From Bacillota bacterium (GTDB taxonomy: Bacteria > Bacillota > Clostridia > Lachnospirales > Lachnospiraceae): 7,297 nucleotides of DNA. Position 1 is the stretch's first letter. The number at the start of each line of letters is the position of its first letter. The stretch lies in NCBI GenBank assembly GCA_023398615.1, contig JAEWSD010000199.1:1-7297 (forward strand). The letters run 5' to 3'. A model generated the notes under the pieces. That model saw nothing but the letters and a program-made list of their open reading frames with translations, made no database searches and was not told the origin of the DNA. Shown piece by piece: positions 1 through 6,028 of this stretch. The position numbers and the translations under genes were made by a program.

Positions 1-69
1 GAAACGGAAGAACTGGAAGCCGTTTACTATGCGGTCATTTCGGGTGAATTAAAGATATTTGACTTATGA
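1..69 (+). CDS. C-terminal 22 codons of an unidentified protein (partial, 5' end outside window)
   Basis: An open frame enters at base 1 and ends at TGA 67-69, giving a tail that reads ETEELEAVYYAVISGELKIF followed by DL. The tail is acidic then hydrophobic, and codon use fits the rest of the window. No motif identifies the family, so no function is proposed. It converges on the minus-strand gene at 211-501, and two hairpins lie between the two stops. The frame could be chance because it is so short, but the absence of any other gene over this stretch and the clean stop make a real C-terminus likely. Confidence 0.5.
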   Translation, partial: ETEELEAVYYAVISGELKIFDL

Positions 70-98
70 AAAGACATGCGGGAATACAAGCAATAAGA

Positions 99-117
99 TG
101 TACCCGTACCGGGTACA
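99..117. repeat. Perfect inverted repeat / hairpin in convergent intergenic region
   Basis: TGTACCC (99-105) and GGGTACA (111-117) are perfectly complementary around a 5-base GTACC spacer. It lies 30 bases after the stop of the left-hand gene. No T-run follows on either strand, so a standard intrinsic terminator is not supported. It may be a folding element or a protein-binding dyad. Confidence 0.5.
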
Positions 118-123
118 CTGATC

Positions 124-160
124 CAGTGAAGAATCGGAATACCTGCCGAATTCTTCACTG
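124..160. repeat. Long hairpin between convergent genes
   Basis: CAGTGAAGAAT (124-134) pairs perfectly with ATTCTTCACTG (150-160). The stem continues, after a bulged A at 149, with CGG/CCG (135-137/146-148), leaving an 8-base loop. It sits between convergent stops at 69 and 211. This position suggests transcript-end formation or 3' end protection in either direction, but neither strand has a U-tract, so the terminator role is only inferred. Confidence 0.5.
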
Positions 161-210
161 CCCCATCAGAAATTTTAACCTACTCATTGATTAGATGCCT
201 AACCTTAATG

Positions 211-501
211 TTATACATATTCGCTTACCAGATCATCCACGATTTCGCACATGGAGACCAACGTTACTTCATTATGCCACAGTTTATGTACTATTTCTTT
301 TACTATATCTCTGGAATAAGAAATAGGCTCCGTATACTCCGTCTCTAAACAATCCCCCAAATGCTTTACAATCTTGATTCCATACAAAAGGGCCTGTCGT
401 TCGCCATATTTGTAATCTTCAACCAGATAATAGTCAAGTATAACTTCCTTGTTATCCTCCAATACCAATGTTTTTGTACCCTCTAAAAATAATTTCTTCA
501 T
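211..501 (-). CDS. Small hypothetical protein, DUF6514-like
   Basis: This is a 96-aa soluble, acidic protein with no signal peptide or membrane span. The start is placed at the ATG at 501-499, beginning MKKLFLEGTK, because AGGAGG lies 3 bases upstream. The frame stays open 13 codons further to an ATG at 540, but that start has no ribosome site. The pattern is a short beta-rich N-terminus (KTLVLEDNKEVILDYYLVED), a YGIKIVK strand, then a helical C-terminus ending in EIVDDLVSEYV. This resembles the roughly 100-aa DUF6514 proteins of Clostridia, whose function is unknown. The assignment is from memory of the family pattern, not a search. It is transcribed divergently from the penicillin-binding protein gene and shares its upstream region. 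Confidence 0.7.
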   Translation of the reverse strand: MKKLFLEGTKTLVLEDNKEVILDYYLVEDYKYGERQALLYGIKIVKHLGDCLETEYTEPISYSRDIVKEIVHKLWHNEVTLVSMCEIVDDLVSEYV

Positions 502-562
502 GATCCTCCTAACTTCTCCCAATAATTGTAATCTAAGCATCTAATCTAAAGTAAGTTATTAC

Positions 563-603
563 ATTATATACTTGTATTATAACGCCCTTTGTAAATTTAG
601 CAA
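563..603 (-). promoter_or_regulatory. Candidate SigA-type promoter(s) for the 96-aa gene
   Basis: Read on the minus strand, TTGCTA (603-598) is followed after 16 bases by a perfect TATAAT (581-576). A second TATAAT lies at 568-563 but has no recognisable -35 box. Either would give a leader of roughly 60-70 bases before the AGGAGG site. The -35 matches TTGACA at 4 of 6 positions. The region is AT-rich, so one of the boxes could be chance. Confidence 0.45.
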
Positions 604-643
604 AGCATAACAGCTCGCATAAACAGTCACGCATTGACAAGTT

Positions 644-710
644 TCGTGTAAATTTCACGATATGTAAAATTTCGATGTTATTATTTCACGATATTCTTCG
701 TATACGTGAA
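644..710. promoter_or_regulatory. Cluster of TTTCACGA/CGTGAA half-sites (candidate operator)
   Basis: The 12-mer ATTTCACGATAT occurs twice in direct orientation (652-663 and 683-694), 31 bases apart, about three helical turns. Each copy also forms a dyad with an inverted half-site: TCGTG (644-648) with CACGA (656-660), and TTCACG (685-690) with CGTGAA (705-710). Four half-sites thus cover 67 bases of the divergent region between the DUF6514-like gene and the penicillin-binding protein gene. The spacing suggests cooperative binding of a dimeric regulator. I cannot match the motif to a named regulator; it is not the CodY or Spo0A consensus. Confidence 0.4.
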
Positions 711-830
711 TATTCCGACAAGTACTTACATATTAATTCAAGCAACATTTTGTTGCAGAAAAACGGCGGAACCATACCTCTTCCTATCTTTTCCGGCTCC
801 AAAGTTTTTCTTTATTTTATATGGCTAATT

Positions 831-839
831 TGATATAAT
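831..839 (+). promoter_or_regulatory. Extended -10 promoter for the penicillin-binding protein gene
   Basis: TGATATAAT matches the extended -10 form TGnTATAAT exactly. The -35 position (811-816, TTTATT) is poor, which is usual when an extended -10 is present. Transcription would begin near 845-848, leaving a leader of about 90 bases that contains two hairpins. Confidence 0.6.
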
Positions 840-856
840 AGCAGGATAAAGGAGTT

Positions 857-919
857 TAGGTTGAGTTTTTTCAACCTACTAATTTACGCCATAATCGGCT
901 TGCAGACAAGTCGATTATG
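857..919 (+). promoter_or_regulatory. Structured 5' leader: two hairpins before the penicillin-binding protein gene
   Basis: Hairpin 1 pairs TAGGTTGA (857-864) with TCAACCTA (871-878) around a U-rich 6-base loop. Hairpin 2 pairs CATAATCG (890-897) with CGATTATG (912-919), then one G-U pair, then CTTG (899-902) with CAAG (907-910). This makes a 13-bp helix closed by a CAGA tetraloop. Hairpin 2 ends one base before the ribosome site AGGAAAGAGG (921-930). No U-tract follows either stem, so control of translation or mRNA stability is more likely than attenuation by termination. It matches no riboswitch or T-box pattern I recognise. Confidence 0.5.
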
Positions 920-947
920 CAGGAAAGAGGTTTATTATGGACTTTAG
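861..947 (+). CDS. Possible leader peptide, TTG start, overlapping the penicillin-binding protein start
   Basis: TTG at 861 is preceded by AAAGGAG (848-854) at 6 bases, a near-ideal ribosome site. It opens a 28-codon frame ending at TAG 945-947, so it overlaps the ATG of the next gene (937) by 11 bases. The peptide would begin with a hydrophobic stretch (SFFNLLIYAIIG) and end with a basic, aromatic tail. Its start codon is inside hairpin 1 and its body runs through hairpin 2, so ribosomes on it would open the structure next to the downstream ribosome site. The TTG start, short length and a ribosome site almost at the predicted mRNA 5' end keep confidence low; it may be a chance frame. Confidence 0.25.
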   Translation: MSFFNLLIYAIIGLQTSRLCRKEVYYGL

Positions 948-3660
948 TAAAAAAGGCACATTGAAAAAACAACATCAGATAAAATCCGCGTCAAGAAAAT
1001 TCGCGTCAAAAGCTGGCGTTTCTCTTTTTAGAGTGCTTTTAGTAAGCCTTGTGTTTTTATTTATCGTAGGCTCCGTAGCAGGTTTTGGCATACTAAAAGG
1101 ATTAGCCGACAGTGCGCCCGGAATTGACCAGATTAATGTCGTTCCGACAGGCTTTACCACCAATATATATGATAAAGACGGTAAGATAATCAAGTCCCTG
1201 TACGCCGTTGGTGCAAACCGCGTATATGTAACCATAGATCAGATACCCGAGGTGGTAAGGAATTGCTTTATCAGCATAGAGGATGAAAGATTCTACGAGC
1301 ATAAAGGGATCGATGTCAGAGGCATCTTCCGGGTTGTCTTCCAGGGTATAAAGCAGGGGAATTTTGACGCGGGTGCAAGTACACTAACACAGCAGCTGAT
1401 TAAAAACCAGGTATTCGACGGCGGTGCCGAAGATAACTTCACCGACCGCTTTATCCGGAAAATACAGGAACAGTATCTGGCCATTCAGTTGGAAAACAAA
1501 TTGGATAAGAACTCCATATTAGAATACTATCTCAACACCATAAACCTGGGTGCCAGTACCTACGGGGTACAGACGGCTTCAAAACGTTACTTCAATAAGA
1601 ACGTTGATCAACTGGATTTATCGGAGGCTGCGGTCATTGCCGCCATTGCACAGTCGCCTACGAATATGAATCCGATCAACCATCCGGAAAATAATGCGGA
1701 ACGCCGTGCAAATATTCTTGAGAACATGAAGAACCAGGGATACTGTTCGGAAGCCGAGTATACGGAAGCGGTCAATGACGATGTTTACTCCAGGATACAG
1801 AATATTAATGAGGAGCAGGATGTTACTTCCTACAATTCATATTTTGTAGACGAATTAATCGAACAGGTTATGGAGGATCTGCAGGAAAAGAAGGGATACA
1901 CCTATACACAGGCTTATAATGCCTTATACAGCGGCGGTTTAAGCATCTACACCACGCAGGATACCAAGATACAAAGTATAGTAAATGACGTATATTCGAA
2001 TCAGGATTACTTCCCTGAACTTGGGAAAGGTTCTTACTGGGAGTTATCCTATAAGCTGTCCGTGCAAAAAGAGAACGGAACAACCATTCACTACCAGCAT
2101 AAGGATTTTGCCGAATTTTTTCATTATGATTCTCCTATTTCAACCTATTTTGACAGCAAGAAGGAAGCACAGGAGAAAATCAAGGAGTTTAAGGCCGCAA
2201 AGGTTAAAAAAGGGGATATCGTCCTGGGAGAAACAATCAACCTGGTAATACAGCCCCAGTCCTCGATGGTAATTATGGACCAGTCTAACGGACAGGTAGT
2301 CGCAATCATGGGCGGCCGGGGCAAAAAGCAAGGCAGCCTGACCCTGAACCGTGCAACCAACACCAAGAGGCAGCCCGGCTCCACCTTTAAGGTACTGTCC
2401 ACCTATCTGCCTGCATTGGATTCCGCCGGCATGACTCTTGCAAGTGTGATTGATGATGCAAGATATAAATATCCCGATTCCGATAAATATGTAAGCAACT
2501 GGAACGGCGAATCCTATGAAGGACTTACTACCCTAAGGCGTGCAATCTGCCGCTCCATGAATATTGTAACTGTAAAGACCTTAGCCCAGGTAACCCCCCA
2601 GGTAGGCTTTGACTATCTGAAGAAGCTTGGCTTTACCACCTTAGTGGATTCCAGAACGGATCAAAACGGAAAGGTATTTTCCGATATAAACCTTTCCCTG
2701 GCGCTCGGCGGTATCACAGACGGTGTTACAAACCTTGAACTGACGGGTGGCTTTGCGGCAATCGCCAACGGCGGCGTCTATACGGAGCCGATCTTCTATA
2801 CGAAGATTATCGACCATGACAATAAGGTTCTTCTGGAGAATAAACCGACAACGAACCAGGTAATGAAGGAATCCACTGCTTTCCTGTTAACCAGTGCTAT
2901 GGAGGATGTAGTTAAAACAGGTACCGGTACCCTGGTCAAGTTCCCGAATATCAGTATGCCAATCGCGGGAAAAACCGGTACTACTTCTGATACGTACGAT
3001 TTATGGTTTGCGGGTTTCACACCTTATTTCACCGCTGCCATTTGGTCCGGCTTTGACAATAACCTGACACAGACGAATACGAATTATCAAAAAATAATCT
3101 GGCGTGATATTATGGAAAGGATTCATAAGGAATTAGGACTGGAGACCAAAACGTTTACCAAACCTGATTCCATCGTTGAGGTTAAAATATGTACAAAAAG
3201 CGGTAAAAGAGCGGTTGACGGCCTGTGTGACAAGTATGTCGGCGGTTCTACCGTGAGAACCGAATATTTTGCACGAGGCACTGAGCCCACGGAGAAATGT
3301 GACGTTCATGTAAAAGTAAACGTATGTAAGGTATCAAATGAAATAGCCGGTGACTTGTGTCCTGCCGATTCCCTGAAGGAGGCCGTATACCTGATCAAGG
3401 AAGAAACCTCTCCGACCGGCGACACACCGTTCATATTACCGAAGAAAACCTGCAGCGTACATGTGCCCGGGGCAATCTTTGAACCCGATCCGGAAGATAC
3501 CGATATTTTACCAACCATTCCTCCGAATACGCCGCCGATATCCGATCCGGGAAACGTCCCCATCCCTACGCCGACACCTGTTCCATCCGGGGAAACAGGC
3601 CCGCCGGAAGGTGGGAACACACCTACTCCCACTCCGACACCAAATTCTTCATCCGAATAA
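937..3660 (+). CDS. Class A penicillin-binding protein, PBP1A type (bifunctional transglycosylase/transpeptidase)
   Basis: This 907-aa enzyme polymerises lipid II into glycan strands and cross-links their stem peptides outside the membrane. Residues 1-29 are basic and cytoplasmic, and about 30-55 form the signal anchor. The GT51 domain covers about 75-270, with catalytic Glu115 in SIEDERFYEHKGID and the STLTQQLIKN motif at 148-157. The transpeptidase domain (about 435-730) carries S482-T-F-K485 with the acylated Ser482, S540-M-N and K679-T-G, so both sites look intact. About 80 residues between the domains (355-435) are charged and less typical. The C-terminus has six cysteines (752, 764, 788, 797, 808, 839) and a Pro/Thr-rich tail (about 858-903), probably in or across the wall. 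The start follows AGGAAAGAGG by 6 bases. It is a single-gene unit with its own promoter and terminator. Homologues are variously named ponA, mrcA or pbp, so no symbol is given. Confidence 0.95.
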   Translation: MDFSKKGTLKKQHQIKSASRKFASKAGVSLFRVLLVSLVFLFIVGSVAGFGILKGLADSAPGIDQINVVPTGFTTNIYDKDGKIIKSLYAVGANRVYVTIDQIPEVVRNCFISIEDERFYEHKGIDVRGIFRVVFQGIKQGNFDAGASTLTQQLIKNQVFDGGAEDNFTDRFIRKIQEQYLAIQLENKLDKNSILEYYLNTINLGASTYGVQTASKRYFNKNVDQLDLSEAAVIAAIAQSPTNMNPINHPENNAERRANILENMKNQGYCSEAEYTEAVNDDVYSRIQNINEEQDVTSYNSYFVDELIEQVMEDLQEKKGYTYTQAYNALYSGGLSIYTTQDTKIQSIVNDVYSNQDYFPELGKGSYWELSYKLSVQKENGTTIHYQHKDFAEFFHYDSPISTYFDSKKEAQEKIKEFKAAKVKKGDIVLGETINLVIQPQSSMVIMDQSNGQVVAIMGGRGKKQGSLTLNRATNTKRQPGSTFKVLSTYLPALDSAGMTLASVIDDARYKYPDSDKYVSNWNGESYEGLTTLRRAICRSMNIVTVKTLAQVTPQVGFDYLKKLGFTTLVDSRTDQNGKVFSDINLSLALGGITDGVTNLELTGGFAAIANGGVYTEPIFYTKIIDHDNKVLLENKPTTNQVMKESTAFLLTSAMEDVVKTGTGTLVKFPNISMPIAGKTGTTSDTYDLWFAGFTPYFTAAIWSGFDNNLTQTNTNYQKIIWRDIMERIHKELGLETKTFTKPDSIVEVKICTKSGKRAVDGLCDKYVGGSTVRTEYFARGTEPTEKCDVHVKVNVCKVSNEIAGDLCPADSLKEAVYLIKEETSPTGDTPFILPKKTCSVHVPGAIFEPDPEDTDILPTIPPNTPPISDPGNVPIPTPTPVPSGETGPPEGGNTPTPTPTPNSSSE

Positions 3661-3683
3661 CAATATCAGTCCCAGGACTTTAG

Positions 3684-3715
3684 AAAGAAGCTGCCCAAGC
3701 AAGGCAGCTTCTTTT
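3684..3715 (+). terminator. Intrinsic terminator after the penicillin-binding protein gene
   Basis: AAAGAAGCTGCC (3684-3695) pairs perfectly over 12 bp with GGCAGCTTCTTT (3703-3714) around the 7-base loop CAAGCAA, and T-residues run through 3715. It begins 23 bases after the stop codon. On the opposite strand the hairpin also ends in a short T-run, so it may stop readthrough from spoVAE as well. Confidence 0.9.
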
Positions 3716-3723
3716 AAAAATCT

Positions 3724-3823
3724 ATATTAAAAGCAGTTTATATATCCTTCTCCAGTAATTATAGAAACATGATATGATATCTCAAAATTATTTTAATTGG
3801 ATATATAATTCTGCTTGAAATAT
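3724..3823. repeat. 100-bp AT-rich imperfect inverted repeat
   Basis: The left arm (3724-3747) and the reverse complement of the right arm (3799-3823) agree at about 21 of 25 positions. They share ATATT, AAGCAG and TTATATATCC in the same order with one single-base gap. The centre holds the palindrome GATATGATATC (3771-3781), close to the midpoint of the whole repeat. It lies between the terminator of the penicillin-binding protein gene and the stop of spoVAE. It could be a small palindromic repeat element or an extended 3' hairpin of the spoVA mRNA, since on the minus strand the stem is followed by a T-rich stretch. Confidence 0.55.
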
Positions 3824-3839
3824 TTCATATCGAAAAGCC

Positions 3840-4196
3840 CTATTTTTTCATCTTCGGGCTGAATATCAAAGAAGCAATATAGCTGAATATCAGTGCCGCC
3901 GAGATTCCGACCGCAGACGCGGTAAAACCGCCTTTAAACAGGCCAATAAAGCCTTCCTCCGTAATTGCTTTTTTAATCCCTTTAAAAAGGTTGTTACCGA
4001 ATCCGATCAACGGAACACTGGCGCCTGCACCTGCCCATTCCGTAAACGGTTCATAAATTCCAACCGCTCCCAGCAAGGATCCTAAGCAGACCAGTATTAC
4101 CATGATTCTTCCGGGCATCAGCTTGGTATTATCCATTAATATCTGTACTGCGGCACAGATTGCACCGCCTATAATGAATGCCTTTAAATAATCCAT
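3840..4196 (-). CDS. spoVAE: Stage V sporulation protein AE
   Basis: This 118-aa inner forespore membrane protein is part of the SpoVA machinery that loads dipicolinic acid into the spore and releases it at germination. Hydrophobic segments lie at about 3-22, 30-48 and 86-113. A Gly-rich stretch, AGAGASVPLIGFGNN (55-69), carries the family signature. The sequence is clearly related to SpoVAC in the same operon: KAFIIGGAICAAVQILMD at 5-22 aligns with SpoVAC 45-62. Length is normal for the SpoVAE(b) type. The ATG follows AGAGGT by 4 bases. It is the last gene of the unit, 39 bases after spoVAD; no separate short SpoVAEa or SpoVAF follows in the window. Confidence 0.93.
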   Translation of the reverse strand: MDYLKAFIIGGAICAAVQILMDNTKLMPGRIMVILVCLGSLLGAVGIYEPFTEWAGAGASVPLIGFGNNLFKGIKKAITEEGFIGLFKGGFTASAVGISAALIFSYIASLIFSPKMKK

Positions 4197-4235
4197 AAGT
4201 ACCTCTTTTCTGAATCAAAAGTGATATATAAATAG

Positions 4236-5297
4236 TTAAACCGTCTCTATCATTACTCCATGTGCAATACCCGGAACAGTATTTCCCTCGTTAAAACTGA
4301 CGGTTGAATGCAACGCCCCGGTAGGAACAAAAAGGATACGTTTCCATTCCTTCCTGCGTAACTTGTGAAGGATATATCCCGTTAAGGTAATGGCACTGCA
4401 GCCGCAGCCGCTTCCTCCGGAATGGGTATCCTGTGTTTCCTTATCAAATATTTCAATCCCACAGTCCATATGATTGCCGCTGATATCATATCCGTCCTGC
4501 TTTAATAAATCAATCAGGATATCTTTTCCGACATAACCCAGATCACCTGTAATAATCTTATCATAATGATCCGGCTGCACACCAAGATCCTTTAAATTCT
4601 GTGATATGGTATGATATGCCGCCGGAGCCATACAGGCACCCATATTCATGGAATCCTTTACACCGTAATCCACAATTTTGCCTACCGTAAGCCCCTTTAC
4701 CTGAATAACAGGCTGGCCTGCCGCATTTCCATTATCGGAAGGAGCTCCGTAACCGAGTACTACCGCACCGCTTCCCGTAACTGTCCAGGTAGCTGCAAGC
4801 GGCCTCTGGTTACCGTATGCCAAAGGGAATCGAAACTGTTTCTCAGCTCCTGCAAAATGGCTGGAGGTAAGTGTCAATACCTTATCCGCATACCCGCCGT
4901 CTATAAGGATTGCACCCAGGGCCAGGGATTCCCCCATTGTAGAACAGGCTCCATAGACACCAAACAAGGGGATTTCCAGGTCCACGATACCAAACGATGT
5001 GGCAATGAGCTGTCCGAGTAAATCACCTCCGATAAGATAACGAATTTGTTCCTTCTGTAGGCCTGCCTTCTCAATTGCCAGCTCTGCCGCCCTCTTCATT
5101 AAGCGGCTTTCCGCCTCCTCCCAGCTCGTGCCTCCGAACATCGGATCCTCTTCAATCTGATCGAAAAAACTGCCGAGCGGACCTTCCCCTTCCTTTTTTC
5201 CGGCTACGGAAGAACCGGAAAGTATATGAGGCGGATTCGAGAATAGAATGCTCTGTTTACCGGGCATTTTATTGAATGAATTTCCCTGCTCTGCCAT
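4236..5297 (-). CDS. spoVAD: Stage V sporulation protein AD (thiolase-fold, dipicolinic acid binding)
   Basis: This 353-aa soluble or peripheral protein has the thiolase/ketoacyl-synthase fold. SpoVAD is known to bind dipicolinic acid and to work with SpoVAC and SpoVAE in moving it across the inner spore membrane. Visible marks are the nucleophile-position Cys118 in FGVYGACSTMGESLALGA, His229 in AAYHT, the GDLGYVGKDI stretch (251-260) and the Gly/Cys-rich HSGGSGCGCSA (292-302) near the C-terminus. There is no signal peptide. It is slightly longer than the Bacillus protein because of an N-terminal polar stretch of about 15 residues. The start ATG directly follows the spoVAC stop (TAG then ATG), and its AGGGGTGAT ribosome site lies inside the end of spoVAC, so the two are probably translationally coupled. 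Confidence 0.95.
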   Translation of the reverse strand: MAEQGNSFNKMPGKQSILFSNPPHILSGSSVAGKKEGEGPLGSFFDQIEEDPMFGGTSWEEAESRLMKRAAELAIEKAGLQKEQIRYLIGGDLLGQLIATSFGIVDLEIPLFGVYGACSTMGESLALGAILIDGGYADKVLTLTSSHFAGAEKQFRFPLAYGNQRPLAATWTVTGSGAVVLGYGAPSDNGNAAGQPVIQVKGLTVGKIVDYGVKDSMNMGACMAPAAYHTISQNLKDLGVQPDHYDKIITGDLGYVGKDILIDLLKQDGYDISGNHMDCGIEIFDKETQDTHSGGSGCGCSAITLTGYILHKLRRKEWKRILFVPTGALHSTVSFNEGNTVPGIAHGVMIETV

Positions 5298-5804
5298 CTA
5301 TATCACCCCTAACTTCAAAAGAATATAATAAATCACTCCTAATACCCAGGAGGAAAAGATACCGTATAAAATAACAGGCCCTGCTATGGTAAAGATCTTA
5401 CAGCCGATACCGAAGACCTGGCCTTCTTTCTTAAATTCCACCGCCGGTGCCGCAACCGAATTGGCAAAACCGGTAATGGGTACAATGGTCCCGGCGCCTC
5501 CGAATTTCGCTATTCTGGGATAGATATTAAGCCCGGTAAGAATAACCGCGATCAATACCAGGGTTAATGAAGTATAAGAGGAAGACATGTCTTTATCCGC
5601 ACCCCAGCTTTTGAACAGGTCCATGAATGCCTGGCCGATTACACAGATGATTCCGCCTACAAGAAATGCCTTGCACAGATTTGCAAAACCGTTGTGTTTA
5701 GGAGTCATTGTTTTCACATATTCATTGTATTTCTGGTCTTTGGTCTTCTTATCTGCTTCCGTAAATATATCGGAAGCAGTTGCTTTATCTTTCATATCTT
5801 TCAT
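5298..5804 (-). CDS. spoVAC: Stage V sporulation protein AC
   Basis: This 168-aa integral protein is a core part of the forespore SpoVA channel for dipicolinic acid; the Bacillus homologue has been reported to behave as a mechanosensitive channel. Residues 1-40 are charged and cytoplasmic. Hydrophobic segments follow at about 44-62, 77-98 and 130-165, with the family signature GGAGTIVPITGFANS at 102-116. I place the start at the ATG at 5804-5802 because GGAAGGGAGC (5820-5811) lies 6 bases upstream. The in-frame ATG at 5822 lies within that site's upstream edge, has no ribosome site of its own and would leave a 174-aa product. It is the first gene of a three-gene unit and abuts spoVAD. spoVAA and spoVAB, which precede it in Bacillus, are absent. 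Confidence 0.93.
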   Translation of the reverse strand: MKDMKDKATASDIFTEADKKTKDQKYNEYVKTMTPKHNGFANLCKAFLVGGIICVIGQAFMDLFKSWGADKDMSSSYTSLTLVLIAVILTGLNIYPRIAKFGGAGTIVPITGFANSVAAPAVEFKKEGQVFGIGCKIFTIAGPVILYGIFSSWVLGVIYYILLKLGVI

Positions 5805-5822
5805 ATATAAGCTCCCTTCCAT

Positions 5823-5829
5823 TACTATA
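5823..5829 (-). promoter_or_regulatory. Possible -10 box (TATAGTA) of the spoVA promoter
   Basis: On the minus strand TATAGTA resembles the SigG -10 pattern CATAnTA with one mismatch. It lies so close to the first in-frame ATG (5822) that a transcript from it would use the later ATG at 5804, which agrees with the ribosome site. The expected -35 position (5852-5848, TCTTA) matches GMATR poorly, so this is a weak candidate. SigG control of spoVA is known in Bacillus, not shown here. Confidence 0.25.
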
Positions 5830-5863
5830 CCAACAGTTTGTTAACCCTAAGATTAGCAGACTG

Positions 5864-6028
5864 CTAGTGCTTTGTAACTCCTTAATCTTTGCTTTGTACG
5901 ATAGGATGATTGTTCCAATGCAAGGCGGAGGAATGAGCTGTAGCGGTTGCTACAGCGATTGACGACAACACAGCAGTTGGACAATCAGAGCAGTACAAAG
6001 TAAAGTTTTAAGGGTTACAGAGTACTAG
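5864..6028. repeat. 165-bp long-palindrome element (MITE-like or structured RNA)
   Basis: The end arms, 5864-5899 and 5993-6028, are reverse complements at 29 of 36 positions. Both start with CTAGT at the outer edge and end with CTTTGTAC at the inner edge. A second arm pair inside, 5907-5921 and 5973-5987, matches at 12 of 15 (TGATTGT...CCAA...TGC). The centre is a perfect 8-bp hairpin, GCTGTAGC/GCTACAGC (5937-5956) with loop GGTT. The whole element folds on itself. It carries no transposase and no credible gene. Its right end overlaps the stop codon of the 49-aa gene at 6025, and its left end lies about 35 bases upstream of the putative spoVA -10 box. Terminal inverted repeats and size fit a non-autonomous mobile element; no target duplication is clear. 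Confidence 0.7.

Noticed and set aside
189..546. 10-bp inverted repeat GATTAGATGC (189-198) and GCATCTAATC (537-546) flanking the 96-aa gene
   Set aside because: It looks like short terminal repeats of an insertion, but it is only 10 bp in AT-rich DNA, has no flanking duplication and encloses no mobility gene. Chance is plausible.
634..666. TTGACA at 634-639 as a + strand -35 box
   Set aside because: No acceptable -10 lies 16-18 bases downstream (657-663 reads ACGATAT), and the extended -10 at 831-839 is a better promoter for the penicillin-binding protein gene.
3306..3632. 108-codon minus-strand frame opposite the penicillin-binding protein C-terminus
   Set aside because: Its Gly/Val-rich, low-complexity product is the reverse of the Pro/Thr-rich repeat on the + strand. 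It has no ribosome site or family features.
4611..5021. 136-codon + strand frame opposite spoVAD
   Set aside because: spoVAD is unmistakable on the other strand. The frame is an antisense shadow with Cys/Arg/His-rich composition and no recognisable domain.
5780..5962. 60-codon + strand frame running from the spoVAC start into the palindrome, ending MSCSGCYSD
   Set aside because: It is antisense to spoVAC, its first ATG has no ribosome site, and the only GGAGG is one base from an internal ATG. The Cys-rich end is just the translated central hairpin.
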